Position numbers and translations under genes: made by a program. Positions 26,325 to 35,663 of a stretch of DNA of 64,000 bases are shown here, piece by piece (position 1 is the stretch's first letter; every line of letters starts with the position of its first letter). The notes beneath the pieces were generated by a model. The model did no database searches, was not told the DNA's origin, and was given only the letters and a program-made list of their open reading frames with translations. The stretch is taken from positions 53,933 through 117,932 of the forward strand of contig NZ_JPFU01000004.1 of assembly GCF_000722695.1 (NCBI RefSeq), in the 5' to 3' direction. This DNA comes from Streptococcus mitis (lineage in GTDB: Bacteria > Bacillota > Bacilli > Lactobacillales > Streptococcaceae).

Positions 26325-27064
26325 ATGACTATTATAACCTCAAAAGCTAATTCTGTGGTAAAAAATGCCAAGAAATTACACCAAAAAAATACCGCAAGTC
26401 TACCTATTTGATTGAAGGCTGGCACTTGTTTGAAGAAGCTGTTCAAGCTGGAGTGACGATTGAGAAGATTTTTGCCCTAGAAAGTTACCGAGATCAGTTA
26501 GCCTCTTTTCCGCAAACTGTCTGGGTATCAGAAGATATTTTACTAGATTTGGCAGATTCTCAGACTCCACAGGGAATTGTTGCCGTCGTTCAAAAAGAAG
26601 AAGTAGGGCAAGCTGACTTTAGTCAGGGCAAGTTCTTGTTTTTGGAAGATGTGCAAGATCCTGGTAATGTGGGAACTATCATTCGAACTGCGGATGCAGC
26701 AGGTTTTACTGGAGTGATTGTTTCAGATAAGTCAGCAGACATCTACAGTCTCAAGACCCTACGTTCTATGCAAGGCAGTCATTTCCATCTGCCCATTTAT
26801 CGGATGTCTAGTCAAGCGCTTCTCGAGGAAGCTAAAAAGGCAGGTATCCCAGTGCTAGCAACCACACTTTCCAAGAATTCTAAAGACTATCGTGACTTGC
26901 CTCATTTAGATCAATTTGTCTTGGTTATGGGGAATGAGGGTCAAGGAATTAGTCCTCTCATGACTGAAAGTGCAGACCAGTTGGTCCACATTAGCATGAA
27001 GGGGCAGGCAGAGAGTCTCAATGTTGCAGTTGCAGCAGGTATTTTGATTTTCCATTTAAGCTAA
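26325..27064 (+). pseudogene. TrmH/SpoU-family RNA methyltransferase, frameshifted in an A-run
   Basis: The ATG at 26325 opens MTIITSKANSVVKNAKKLHQK and then runs off frame to a stop at 26412. The +2 frame carries the rest (YRKSTYLIEGWHLFEEAV to the end). Eight As in the run at 26383-26389 instead of the seven present would restore one frame. The body has the substrate-binding N domain and the SPOUT knot motifs (VQDPGNVGTIIRTADAAGF, LVMGNEGQGIS, LNVAVAAGILIFHL). The family methylates 2'-O-ribose of 23S rRNA or tRNA; this member is TrmH/RlmB-like. The exact target is unknown. Confidence 0.85.
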
Positions 27065-27076
27065 TTTTAACTTTCT

Positions 27077-27085
27077 TTGCTATAA
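27077..27085 (+). promoter_or_regulatory. Extended -10 promoter of the Bax-inhibitor-like gene
   Basis: TGCTATAAT lies about 35 bp before the start codon, with no strong -35. Confidence 0.65.
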
Positions 27086-27119
27086 TCAAGGAAAGATGTT
27101 CATAGAAAAGGAGAAAAAG

Positions 27120-27803
27120 ATGAATCACACTATTATTCACGACCGCGCAGGTCTCAATCAATTTTACGCTAAGGTTTATGCCTTTGTTGGTCTGGGAATC
27201 GGACTATCCGCTTTGGTATCAGGTCTTATGTTGACGGTCTTTCAGTCTCAGTTGGTTTACTTTTTGATGCAGGGGCGTCTCTGGTTGACCATTGCAACCT
27301 TTGCAGAGTTGGCCTTGGTTTTCGTTGCCAGTAGTATGGCTTCAAGGAATAGTCCAGCTGCTCTTCCAGTATTTTTACTTTACTCTGTTTTAAACGGATT
27401 TACCCTTAGTTTTGTGGTAGCCTTCTATACTCCAGGTACAGTTTTATCAGCCTTCGTGTCGAGCGCCCTTCTCTTCTTTGTCATGGCGGTAGTCGGTATG
27501 TTCACTAAGAAAGACTTGAGTGGGATTGGTCGAGCAATGATGGCTGCTCTTATCGGTTTGCTGATTGCCATGGTAGTCAATATTTTCTTGGCTAGCGGTT
27601 TCTTTGATTATATGATCAGCGTAGCCATGGTCTTGGTCTTCTCTGGGCTGATTGCTTGGGACAATCAAAGGATTCGCCTTGCTTATGAACAATCGCAAGG
27701 TCGAGTAGCGACAGGTTGGGTTGTGTCAATGGCTCTCAGTATCTATCTTGATTTTATCAATCTTTTCCTAAGTATTTTACGTATCTTTGGTCGCAATGAT
27801 TAA
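27120..27803 (+). CDS. Bax inhibitor-1/YccA family membrane protein
   Basis: 227 residues with seven predicted membrane segments. The family's conserved C-terminal end (SGLIAWDNQRIRLAYEQ ... ALSIYLDFINLFLSILRIFG) holds the acidic residues of the proposed calcium/pH sensor. YetJ of this family leaks calcium in a pH-dependent way. The role in streptococci is unclear. AAAAGGAG precedes ATG 27120. An upstream ATG at 27096 has no such site. Confidence 0.9.
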   Translation: MNHTIIHDRAGLNQFYAKVYAFVGLGIGLSALVSGLMLTVFQSQLVYFLMQGRLWLTIATFAELALVFVASSMASRNSPAALPVFLLYSVLNGFTLSFVVAFYTPGTVLSAFVSSALLFFVMAVVGMFTKKDLSGIGRAMMAALIGLLIAMVVNIFLASGFFDYMISVAMVLVFSGLIAWDNQRIRLAYEQSQGRVATGWVVSMALSIYLDFINLFLSILRIFGRND

Positions 27804-27813
27804 AAGGTCTATG

Positions 27814-27848
27814 AAATCAGTGTTTTGAGTGACACTGATTTTTTTTTA
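27814..27848 (+). terminator. Terminator after the Bax-inhibitor-like gene
   Basis: AAATCAGTGT pairs with ACACTGATTT and nine or more Ts follow. Confidence 0.9.
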
Positions 27849-27915
27849 ATTTTCTCTTTTCTTTTTTGGGAAATAGGTGTATAATGCTTTTAATTAAATT
27901 TTTGAGGAGTAGCCT

Positions 27916-28908
27916 ATGAAGAAAAGTTTTATCCATCAACAAGAAGAAATTTCTTTTGTCAAAAACACTTTTACCCAGTATTTGAAAGATAAGCTAGAAG
28001 TCGTCGAAGTTCAAGGTCCTATCTTGAGCAAGGTCGGTGACGGGATGCAGGATAACCTGTCTGGTGTGGAAAATCCAGTATCCGTCAAGGTTTTGCAGAT
28101 TCCTGATGAAACCTATGAAGTGGTTCATTCGCTTGCTAAATGGAAACGCCATACCCTAGCTCGTTTTGGTTTCGGTGAGGGTGAAGGTCTTTTCGTCCAC
28201 ATGAAAGCACTTCGTCCAGACGAAGACTCGCTGGATGCAACCCACTCTGTCTTTGTGGATCAGTGGGACTGGGAAAAGGTCATTCCAAATGGTCAACGTA
28301 ATATTGCCTACCTAAAAGAAACAGTTGAGAAGATTTATAAGGCCATTCGTTTGACAGAACTAGCTGTTGAAGCTCGTTATGACATTGAGTCTATCTTGCC
28401 AAAACAAATCACTTTCATCCACACAGAAGAGTTGGTAGAACGCTACCCAGACTTGACACCGAAAGAGCGTGAAAATGCTATCTGTAAAGAATTCGGAGCT
28501 GTCTTCTTGATTGGTATTGGTGGCGAGTTGCCAGACGGTAAACCGCACGATGGACGCGCACCAGACTACGATGACTGGACAAGTGAGTCTGAAAATGGCT
28601 ACAAGGGTCTTAACGGCGATATTCTTGTCTGGAATGAGTCTCTAGGTGGAGCCTTTGAGTTGTCTTCTATGGGAATCCGTGTAGATGAAGAAACTCTTCG
28701 TCGCCAGGTTGTCATCACAGGTGATGAAGACCGCTTGGAATTGGAATGGCACAAGGCTTTGTTGAATGGCTTATTCCCATTGACAATCGGTGGAGGAATT
28801 GGACAATCTCGTATGGCCATGTTCTTACTTCGCAAGAAACATATCGGAGAAGTGCAAACAAGTGTTTGGCCTCAAGAAGTCCGCGATACTTACGAAAATA
28901 TTTTGTAG
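27916..28908 (+). CDS. asnA: Aspartate-ammonia ligase (AsnA)
   Basis: This 330-residue enzyme makes asparagine from aspartate, ammonia and ATP and is related to class II aminoacyl-tRNA synthetases. Family segments seen are the opening [44 protein letters not shown] and the closing motif [23 protein letters not shown]. Full length. TGAGGAG precedes the ATG. A TATAAT lies about 30 bp upstream. Confidence 0.96.
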   Translation: MKKSFIHQQEEISFVKNTFTQYLKDKLEVVEVQGPILSKVGDGMQDNLSGVENPVSVKVLQIPDETYEVVHSLAKWKRHTLARFGFGEGEGLFVHMKALRPDEDSLDATHSVFVDQWDWEKVIPNGQRNIAYLKETVEKIYKAIRLTELAVEARYDIESILPKQITFIHTEELVERYPDLTPKERENAICKEFGAVFLIGIGGELPDGKPHDGRAPDYDDWTSESENGYKGLNGDILVWNESLGGAFELSSMGIRVDEETLRRQVVITGDEDRLELEWHKALLNGLFPLTIGGGIGQSRMAMFLLRKKHIGEVQTSVWPQEVRDTYENIL

Positions 28909-28913
28909 AGAAT

Positions 28914-28935
28914 CGAACCGCAAGGTTCGGTTTTC
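28914..28935 (+). terminator. Terminator after asnA
   Basis: CGAACC-GCAA-GGTTCG tetraloop hairpin followed by GTTTTC. Confidence 0.75.
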
Positions 28936-28956
28936 TTTCTCTTTTCGCCCATAATT

Positions 28957-28965
28957 TGGTATAAT
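28957..28965 (+). promoter_or_regulatory. Extended -10 promoter directly before rsmD
   Basis: TGGTATAAT ends 7 nt before the rsmD ATG, with no room for a ribosome binding site. A leaderless transcript is expected. Confidence 0.7.
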
Positions 28966-28972
28966 AAACGGT

Positions 28973-29512
28973 ATGAAAATCGTATCAGGAATCTATGGGG
29001 GACGCCCCCTCAAGACGCTAGAAGGCAAGACGACAAGACCTACTTCGGATAAGGTTAGGGGAGCCATTTTTAACATGATTGGTCCCTACTTTGAGGGGGG
29101 ACGAGTCTTGGACCTGTATGCAGGTAGTGGTGGTTTATCTATAGAGGCAGTCTCGCGTGGCATGTCCAGCGCTGTTTTAGTGGAGCGAGACCGTAAGGCT
29201 CAGGCCATCGTGGCTGAAAATATTCAGATGACCAAGGAAGTTGGAAAATTTCAACTCCTCAAGATGGATGCAGAAAGAGCCTTGGAACAGGTATCTGGGA
29301 AATTTGACCTCATTTTCTTAGACCCTCCTTATGCCAAGGAACAAATCGTAGCAGATATTGAAAAAATAGCTGAGAGAGAGCTTTTTTCTGAAGATGTCAT
29401 GGTCGTGTGTGAGACGGATAAGGCCGTTGAACTTCCAGAAGAAATTGCCTGCCTGGGTATCTGGAAGGAAAAAATTTATGGAATTAGTAAGGTGACAGTC
29501 TATGTCAGATAA
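28973..29512 (+). CDS. rsmD: 16S rRNA (guanine966-N2)-methyltransferase RsmD
   Basis: This 179-residue SAM enzyme methylates G966 of 16S rRNA. It starts with the family hallmark [13 protein letters not shown] and [17 protein letters not shown], has the SAM site [15 protein letters not shown] and the catalytic DPPY (in [11 protein letters not shown]). It overlaps coaD by 11 bp, the usual pairing in Firmicutes. Its start codon coincides with the predicted transcription start. Confidence 0.96.
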   Translation: MKIVSGIYGGRPLKTLEGKTTRPTSDKVRGAIFNMIGPYFEGGRVLDLYAGSGGLSIEAVSRGMSSAVLVERDRKAQAIVAENIQMTKEVGKFQLLKMDAERALEQVSGKFDLIFLDPPYAKEQIVADIEKIAERELFSEDVMVVCETDKAVELPEEIACLGIWKEKIYGISKVTVYVR

Positions 29513-31010
29513 GATTGGCTTATTCACAGGTTCATTTGATCCGATGACAAATGGGCATTTGAATATCATTGAACGGGCTAGCAAACTCTTTGATAAGCTC
29601 TATGTGGGTATCTTTTTTAATCCCCACAAACAAGGATTTCTCCCTATCGAAAATCGTAAACAGGGGTTAGAAAAGGCTGTGAAACATTTGGAAAATGTTG
29701 CAGTCGTGTTTTCTCATGATGAATTGGTAGTTGATGTTGCGAAAAGACTGGGGGCTACTTGTTTAGTGCGAGGCTTGAGAAATGCGGCGGATTTACAATA
29801 TGAAGCCAGTTTTGATTACTACAACCATCAGCTGTCTCCTGATATAGAGACCATTTATTTACATAGTCGACCTGAACATCTCTATCTCAGTTCATCAGGC
29901 GTTAGAGAGCTTTTGAAGTTTGGTCAGGATATTACCTGCTATGTTCCCGAGAGTATTTTGGAGGAAATAAGAAATGAAAAAAAGATTAGATGGCCCTTAT
30001 ACGTCATTGCGGCCTTGATTGTGACTTTCTTGGCATTTGTAGTGCCCTTGCCCTACTATATAGAGGTTCCAGGTGGTTCGGAAGATATTCGCCAAGTCCT
30101 TAAAGTAAATGACACAGAAGATAAGGAAGCTGGTGCCTATCAATTCGTTACGGTTGGTGTCCAGCACGCTACTTTAGCTCATATGATTTATGCTTGGTTG
30201 ACGCCTTTTACAGATATTCGTAGTGCCCAAGAGACTACAGGTGGCTCTTCCGATGTTGAATTTATGCGAATCAATCAGTTCTACATGCAAACATCGCAAA
30301 ATATGGCCAAATATCAAGGACTGAAAACAGCTGGTAAAGATATCGAACTTAAATATCTTGGAGTTTATGTCTTGACTGTGACGGATAATTCGACCTTTAA
30401 AGGGATTCTCAATATTTCTGATACGGTCACAGCAGTCAATGATCAGACCTTTGACAGTTCCAAAGATTTGATTGATTACGTAAATTCTCAAAAACTAGGG
30501 GACTCTGTCAAGGTGACCTATGAAGAGGATGGGCAAACCAAGTCTGCAGAAGGAAAAATTATTACTCTAGAAAATGGCAAAAATGGGATTGGAATCGGTT
30601 TGATTGACCGTACGGAAGTGACCAGTGATGTCCCAATTCGCTTTTCAACAGCTGGTATCGGCGGACCAAGTGCTGGTCTCATGTTTAGTCTGGCCATCTA
30701 TACCCAAATAGCTGACCCTGGTCTTCGTAATGGCCGTATCGTTGCCGGTACCGGAACTATTGACCGCGATGGGAATGTGGGGGACATTGGAGGTATTGAT
30801 AAGAAAGTTGTAGCTTCGGCTAGAGAAGGTGCCGCTATTTTCTTTGCCCCTGATAACCCTGTTAGCGAAGAAGAACAAAAAGCGCATCCAGATGCGAAAA
30901 ACAACTACCAAACAGCCCTGGAAGCAGCCAAAACAATCAAGACAGATATGAAAATCGTGCCAGTTAAAACCCTACAAGATGCAATTGATTACTTGAAAAA
31001 CAATCCCTAG
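29502..31010 (+). CDS. coaD: CoaD (phosphopantetheine adenylyltransferase) fused in frame to a SepM-like PDZ/Lon-type protease
   Basis: One open frame of 502 codons. Residues 1-160 are a complete CoaD ([18 protein letters not shown], nucleotide site [17 protein letters not shown]), which makes dephospho-CoA. From about residue 160 a membrane segment ([20 protein letters not shown]), a PDZ region and a Lon-like Ser-Lys domain ([25 protein letters not shown]) follow. In relatives these are two overlapping genes: CoaD ends about two residues later and the protease has its own ATG (here 29974). The A-run at 29977-29983 has seven As; eight would separate the genes. So this is either a real recent fusion or a one-base error. 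Confidence 0.85.
   Translation: MSDKIGLFTGSFDPMTNGHLNIIERASKLFDKLYVGIFFNPHKQGFLPIENRKQGLEKAVKHLENVAVVFSHDELVVDVAKRLGATCLVRGLRNAADLQYEASFDYYNHQLSPDIETIYLHSRPEHLYLSSSGVRELLKFGQDITCYVPESILEEIRNEKKIRWPLYVIAALIVTFLAFVVPLPYYIEVPGGSEDIRQVLKVNDTEDKEAGAYQFVTVGVQHATLAHMIYAWLTPFTDIRSAQETTGGSSDVEFMRINQFYMQTSQNMAKYQGLKTAGKDIELKYLGVYVLTVTDNSTFKGILNISDTVTAVNDQTFDSSKDLIDYVNSQKLGDSVKVTYEEDGQTKSAEGKIITLENGKNGIGIGLIDRTEVTSDVPIRFSTAGIGGPSAGLMFSLAIYTQIADPGLRNGRIVAGTGTIDRDGNVGDIGGIDKKVVASAREGAAIFFAPDNPVSEEEQKAHPDAKNNYQTALEAAKTIKTDMKIVPVKTLQDAIDYLKNNP
29974..31010 (+). other. sepM: SepM/YlbL-like membrane-anchored protease part of the fused frame
   Basis: This is the second gene when the A-run is read as eight As: ATG 29974, about 345 residues, with one N-terminal membrane anchor, a PDZ domain (about 29 kDa region around [29 protein letters not shown]) and a C-terminal Lon-type peptidase with Ser in GPSAG and Lys in GGIDKKV. 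In S. mutans, SepM trims the competence peptide outside the cell. The substrate here is unknown. Confidence 0.75.
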
Positions 31011-31051
31011 TTTTAAGTGAAGTTTCTAAACTAGCGCACAAACAGAGAAGA

Positions 31052-31060
31052 TGGTATAAT
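31052..31060 (+). promoter_or_regulatory. Extended -10 promoter directly before the DUF1146 gene
   Basis: TGGTATAAT ends 6 nt before the ATG at 31067, again with no ribosome binding site between them. Confidence 0.65.
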
Positions 31061-31066
31061 AGTCAA

Positions 31067-31297
31067 ATGGTTCAATTATTATTCACTCTAAGCAGTCACA
31101 TGCTCTTTATTTATGTGAGTTTTTACCTTTTAAAGAATCTTGTTAGATGGGAAAAGGTTTTAAAAGTGACAACTGAGAATACAGGAAAAGTTCGTTTATT
31201 GATTGCTCTTTTCAGCATTGTAATGGGCTATATCATGAGTTCTTTCTTTATCAGTCTGTATCAACTGTGGCAAGAAGCGCTTAGAGGATTATTATAA
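31067..31297 (+). CDS. Small membrane protein, DUF1146 family
   Basis: 76 residues with two hydrophobic segments (about 5-24 and 44-66) separated by a basic loop ([10 protein letters not shown]). DUF1146 proteins occur just upstream of murA in many Firmicutes, as here (23 bp before it). Function unknown. The start at the predicted transcription start marks a leaderless gene. Confidence 0.8.
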   Translation: MVQLLFTLSSHMLFIYVSFYLLKNLVRWEKVLKVTTENTGKVRLLIALFSIVMGYIMSSFFISLYQLWQEALRGLL

Positions 31298-31320
31298 AAT
31301 CAATAGTAAAGGAAACAAGT

Positions 31321-32590
31321 ATGGAAAAAATTGTGGTTCAAGGTGGCGATAATTGTCTGGTAGGAAGTGTTACGATCGAAGGAGCAAAGAATGCAGTCTT
31401 GCCTTTGTTGGCAGCGACTATTCTAGCCAGTGAAGGAAAGACCGTCTTGCAGAACGTTCCTATCTTGTCAGATGTTTTCACTATGAATCAGGTGGTTCGT
31501 GGTTTGAATGCCAAGGTGGATTTTGATGAGGAGGCTCATCTTGTCGAGGTAGACGCGACTGGCGATATCACTGAGGAAGCTCCTTACAAGTATGTCAGCA
31601 AGATGCGTGCATCTATCGTTGTCTTAGGACCAATTCTTGCCCGTGTAGGTCATGCCAAAGTATCCATGCCAGGTGGTTGTACGATTGGTAGCCGTCCTAT
31701 TGATCTTCATTTGAAAGGTCTAGAAGCTATGGGGGCTAAGATTAGTCAGACAGCTGGTTACATCGAAGCCAAGGCTGATCGCTTACATGGAGCTCATATC
31801 TATATGGATTTCCCAAGTGTTGGTGCTACTCAGAACTTGATGATGGCAGCGACTCTGGCTGATGGTGTGACAGTGATTGAAAATGCTGCGCGTGAGCCTG
31901 AGATTGTTGACTTAGCCATTCTCCTAAATGAAATGGGAGCCAAGGTTAAGGGTGCTGGTACAGAGACTATTACCATTACTGGTGTTGAGAAACTTCATGG
32001 TACGACTCACAATGTAGTCCAAGACCGTATCGAAGCAGGAACCTTTATGGTGGCTGCTGCCATGACCGGTGGTGATGTCTTGATTAAAGACGCTGTTTGG
32101 GAGCACAACCGTCCCTTGATTGCTAAATTGCTTGAAATGGGAGTGGAAGTGACGGAGGAGACTGAAGGAATTCGAGTTCGCTCTCAACTAGAAAATCTAA
32201 AAGCTGTTCATGTAAAAACCTTGCCCCACCCAGGATTTCCAACAGATATGCAGGCTCAATTTACAGCCTTGATGACAGTCGCAAAAGGGGAATCAACTAT
32301 GGTGGAGACAGTTTTTGAAAATCGTTTCCAACACCTAGAAGAAATGCGCCGTATGGGCTTGCACTCTGAAATTATCCGTGACACAGCTCGTATTGTTGGT
32401 GGACAGCCTTTGCAGGGAGCAGAAGTTCTTTCAACTGACCTTCGTGCCAGCGCAGCCTTGATTTTGACAGGTTTGGTAGCACAAGGAGAAACTGTGGTCG
32501 GTAAATTGGTTCATTTGGATAGAGGTTACTACCGTTTCCATGAGAAGTTAGCGCAGCTGGGTGCTAAGATTCAGCGGATTGAGGCAAGTG

Positions 32591-32604
<14 letters not shown>
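31321..32604 (+). CDS. murA: UDP-N-acetylglucosamine 1-carboxyvinyltransferase
   Basis: This 427-residue EPSP-synthase-fold enzyme transfers enolpyruvate to UDP-GlcNAc, the first committed step of peptidoglycan synthesis. [13 protein letters not shown] (catalytic Lys and Asn near 22-23), [15 protein letters not shown] (the fosfomycin-target Cys near residue 120) and [15 protein letters not shown] are intact. AAGGAAA precedes ATG 31321. It overlaps epuA by 14 bp. Firmicutes have two paralogs (MurA1/MurA2), and I do not assign which this is. Confidence 0.95.
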
Positions 32605-33648
<1,044 letters not shown>

Positions 33649-33658
33649 AAGATAAGAT

Positions 33659-33697
33659 AAACTCCTATGTCACTTGTGGATGTAGGGGTTCTTTTTT
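33659..33697 (+). terminator. Terminator after endA
   Basis: AACTCCTA pairs with TAGGGGTT (8 bp with G-U) and a C plus six Ts follow. Confidence 0.65.
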
Positions 33698-33762
33698 GGA
33701 CAATTTAGGTCGGATTACAAATAGACATTGAGAAAAAATAATATGTACTGGACTAAATTTTG

Positions 33763-33771
33763 TGATATAAT
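33763..33771 (+). promoter_or_regulatory. Extended -10 promoter of the CorC-like gene
   Basis: TGATATAAT, 32 bp before the start codon. Confidence 0.65.
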
Positions 33772-33803
33772 AGAAGGTAAGATACTATTTTAGGAGAAGA
33801 ACT

Positions 33804-35135
33804 ATGGAAGACCCAAGTAGTCAGAATTTGTTGCTACAATTTGTTTTATTGTTTATCTTGACGGTGTTAAATGCCTTTTTCTCAGCCACAGAAATGGCCA
33901 TGGTGTCACTAAACCGTGCGCGGGTTGAACAAAAGGCAGAAGAAGGAGATAGACGCTATATCCGTCTGCTGAAGATACTAGAAAATCCTAATCACTTTTT
34001 ATCAACCATTCAAGTAGGGATCACCCTGATTACGATCTTATCAGGGGCGAGTTTGGCAGACACTCTGGGACGAGAAATTGCATCTTGGCTTGGAAATGGT
34101 GAAACAGCTTATGCCGTTGCAAGTTTTCTATCTTTAGCATTTTTGACTTATATTTCCATTGTTTTTGGGGAATTGTATCCTAAGAGAATCGCTCTTAATC
34201 TAAAGGATGCCTTGGCGATTCGTACAGCGCCAGTTATTATTGGATTGGGGAAACTAGTTAGTCCCTTTGTTTGGCTCTTATCTGCATCTACCAATTTCTT
34301 GAGTCGCTTGACTCCGATGACCTTTGACGATGCTGATGAAAAAATGACCCGTGATGAAATTGAGTACATGCTGACAAATAGTGAAGAAACACTAGATGCT
34401 GACGAAATTGAGATGTTACAGGGGATTTTTTCATTGGACGAATTGATGGCCAGAGAAGTCATGGTTCCTCGAACGGATGCCTTTATGGTGGATATTCAGG
34501 ATGATAGTCAAACCATTATCCAAAGTATTTTAAAACAAAATTATTCTCGTATCCCTGTCTATGATGGAGACAAGGATAACGTGATTGGGATCATTCACAC
34601 CAAGAGTCTTCTTAAGGCAGCCTTTGTAGACGGTTTTGATAACATTGTATGGAAGAGAATTTTACAAGATCCACTTTTTGTTCCTGAAACTATTTTTGTG
34701 GACGACTTGTTAAAAGAATTGCGCAATACCCAAAGACAAATGGCAATTTTGCTAGATGAATACGGTGGGATGGCTGGTTTGGTAACCCTTGAAGACCTCT
34801 TAGAGGAAATCGTTGGGGAAATCGATGACGAAACAGATAAGGCAGAAATCGAAGTTCATCAAATCGGAGAAGATACTTATATCGTTCAAGGTACCATGAA
34901 TCTCAATGATTTTAATGACTACTTTGATGTTGAACTGGAAAGTGATGATGTTGATACCATCGCTGGTTATTATTTGACAGGAGTGGGGACCATTCCAACG
35001 ACTGAGAAACTCAGTTATGAATTAGTCAGCCAAAACAAACAGCTTATCCTAACCAATGATAAGGTGAAAAATGGACGTGTTACCAAGGTAAAAGTCCAAA
35101 TTACCGAAGTTGAAATAGAAGAAGAAACAGAGTAA
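33804..35135 (+). CDS. Hemolysin/CorC-family membrane protein (DUF21 + CBS + CorC_HlyC)
   Basis: 443 residues: a four-helix DUF21/CNNM membrane domain (about 10-190, ending FGELYPKRIAL), a CBS pair (about 215-340, with MVPRTDAFMVD and RIPVYDGDKDNVIGI) and a C-terminal CorC_HlyC domain (about 350-435). The family handles divalent metal efflux, probably magnesium or cobalt. The 'hemolysin' label is historical. GGAGAAG precedes the ATG. Confidence 0.92.
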   Translation: MEDPSSQNLLLQFVLLFILTVLNAFFSATEMAMVSLNRARVEQKAEEGDRRYIRLLKILENPNHFLSTIQVGITLITILSGASLADTLGREIASWLGNGETAYAVASFLSLAFLTYISIVFGELYPKRIALNLKDALAIRTAPVIIGLGKLVSPFVWLLSASTNFLSRLTPMTFDDADEKMTRDEIEYMLTNSEETLDADEIEMLQGIFSLDELMAREVMVPRTDAFMVDIQDDSQTIIQSILKQNYSRIPVYDGDKDNVIGIIHTKSLLKAAFVDGFDNIVWKRILQDPLFVPETIFVDDLLKELRNTQRQMAILLDEYGGMAGLVTLEDLLEEIVGEIDDETDKAEIEVHQIGEDTYIVQGTMNLNDFNDYFDVELESDDVDTIAGYYLTGVGTIPTTEKLSYELVSQNKQLILTNDKVKNGRVTKVKVQITEVEIEEETE

Positions 35136-35142
35136 ACTAGAG

Positions 35143-35174
35143 GCTTTTGTCACCAGGTGTGACGAAGCTTTTTT
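35143..35174 (+). terminator. Terminator after the CorC-like gene
   Basis: GCTTTTGTCAC pairs with GTGTGACGAAGC (small bulge), followed by six Ts. Confidence 0.75.
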
Positions 35175-35185
35175 CAGTTGATTTC

Positions 35186-35290
35186 ATACTCTTCGAAAAT
35201 CAAATTCAAACCGCGTTAACGTCGCCTTGCCGTACGCAAGTACAGCCTACGGCTAGTTTCCTAGTTTGCTCTTTGATTTTCATTGAGTAT
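35186..35290 (+). repeat. BOX element (boxA-boxC type)
   Basis: It begins ATACTCTTCGAAAATC and ends TTTCATTGAGTAT, with the boxA core GTCGCCTTGCCGTA inside. These are the hallmarks of the pneumococcal BOX repeat, which folds into a long hairpin. It sits in the spacer between the CorC-like gene and tRNA-Cys. Confidence 0.9.
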
Positions 35291-35373
35291 CAAAAGATTG
35301 TCTCCTAAAAAGAAGTCTGTCCCAAATTTGCTCCAAAAATTTTTGTAAGTTATATGTATCCATTAGAAGAAAA

Positions 35374-35401
35374 AGAAAAAAGCCCTCCAAACTGGGCTTT
35401 C
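35374..35401 (-). terminator. Terminator of tRNA-Cys (minus strand)
   Basis: Read on the minus strand, AAGCCC and GGGCTT pair around an 8-nt loop and TTTTTC follows. Confidence 0.75.
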
Positions 35402-35435
35402 TATTAATTTGAAACCTGATAAATCAAGTTATAGA

Positions 35436-35506
35436 AGGCGGTAGACGGATTTGAACCGACGATCAAGCTTTTGCAGAGCCGTGCCTTACCACTTGGCTAT
35501 ACCGCC
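35436..35506 (-). tRNA. trnC: tRNA-Cys (GCA)
   Basis: On the minus strand a 71-nt cloverleaf can be folded: acceptor GGCGGTA with TACCGCC, D-arm region AGCCAAGTGGTAAGGC, anticodon loop CTGCAAA giving anticodon GCA, and T-arm GTCGGTTCGAATCCGTC. The discriminator is U and no CCA is encoded. Confidence 0.95.
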
Positions 35507-35518
35507 TTAACGTTTATT

Positions 35519-35547
35519 ATTATACCTTGAAAATCATTCTCAGTCAA
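35519..35547 (-). promoter_or_regulatory. Promoter of tRNA-Cys
   Basis: On the minus strand TTGACT (35542-35547), 17-bp spacer, TATAAT (35519-35524), 12 bp before the tRNA. It is a strong near-consensus promoter. Confidence 0.85.
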
Positions 35548-35598
35548 TAGTTTTTTCAGATTTTTTGTATGAATAAGCCTAAATATTCTGAAAATTCG

Positions 35599-35627
35599 TT
35601 TACTTTTCTTGAAATCTATGATATAAT
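35599..35627 (+). promoter_or_regulatory. Promoter of the ami operon
   Basis: TTTACT (35599-35604), 17-bp spacer, TATAAT (35622-35627), 36 bp before amiA. Confidence 0.75.
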
Positions 35628-35663
35628 TGATAACGACCTATATTTTATAAGAGGAGTAAAGAA

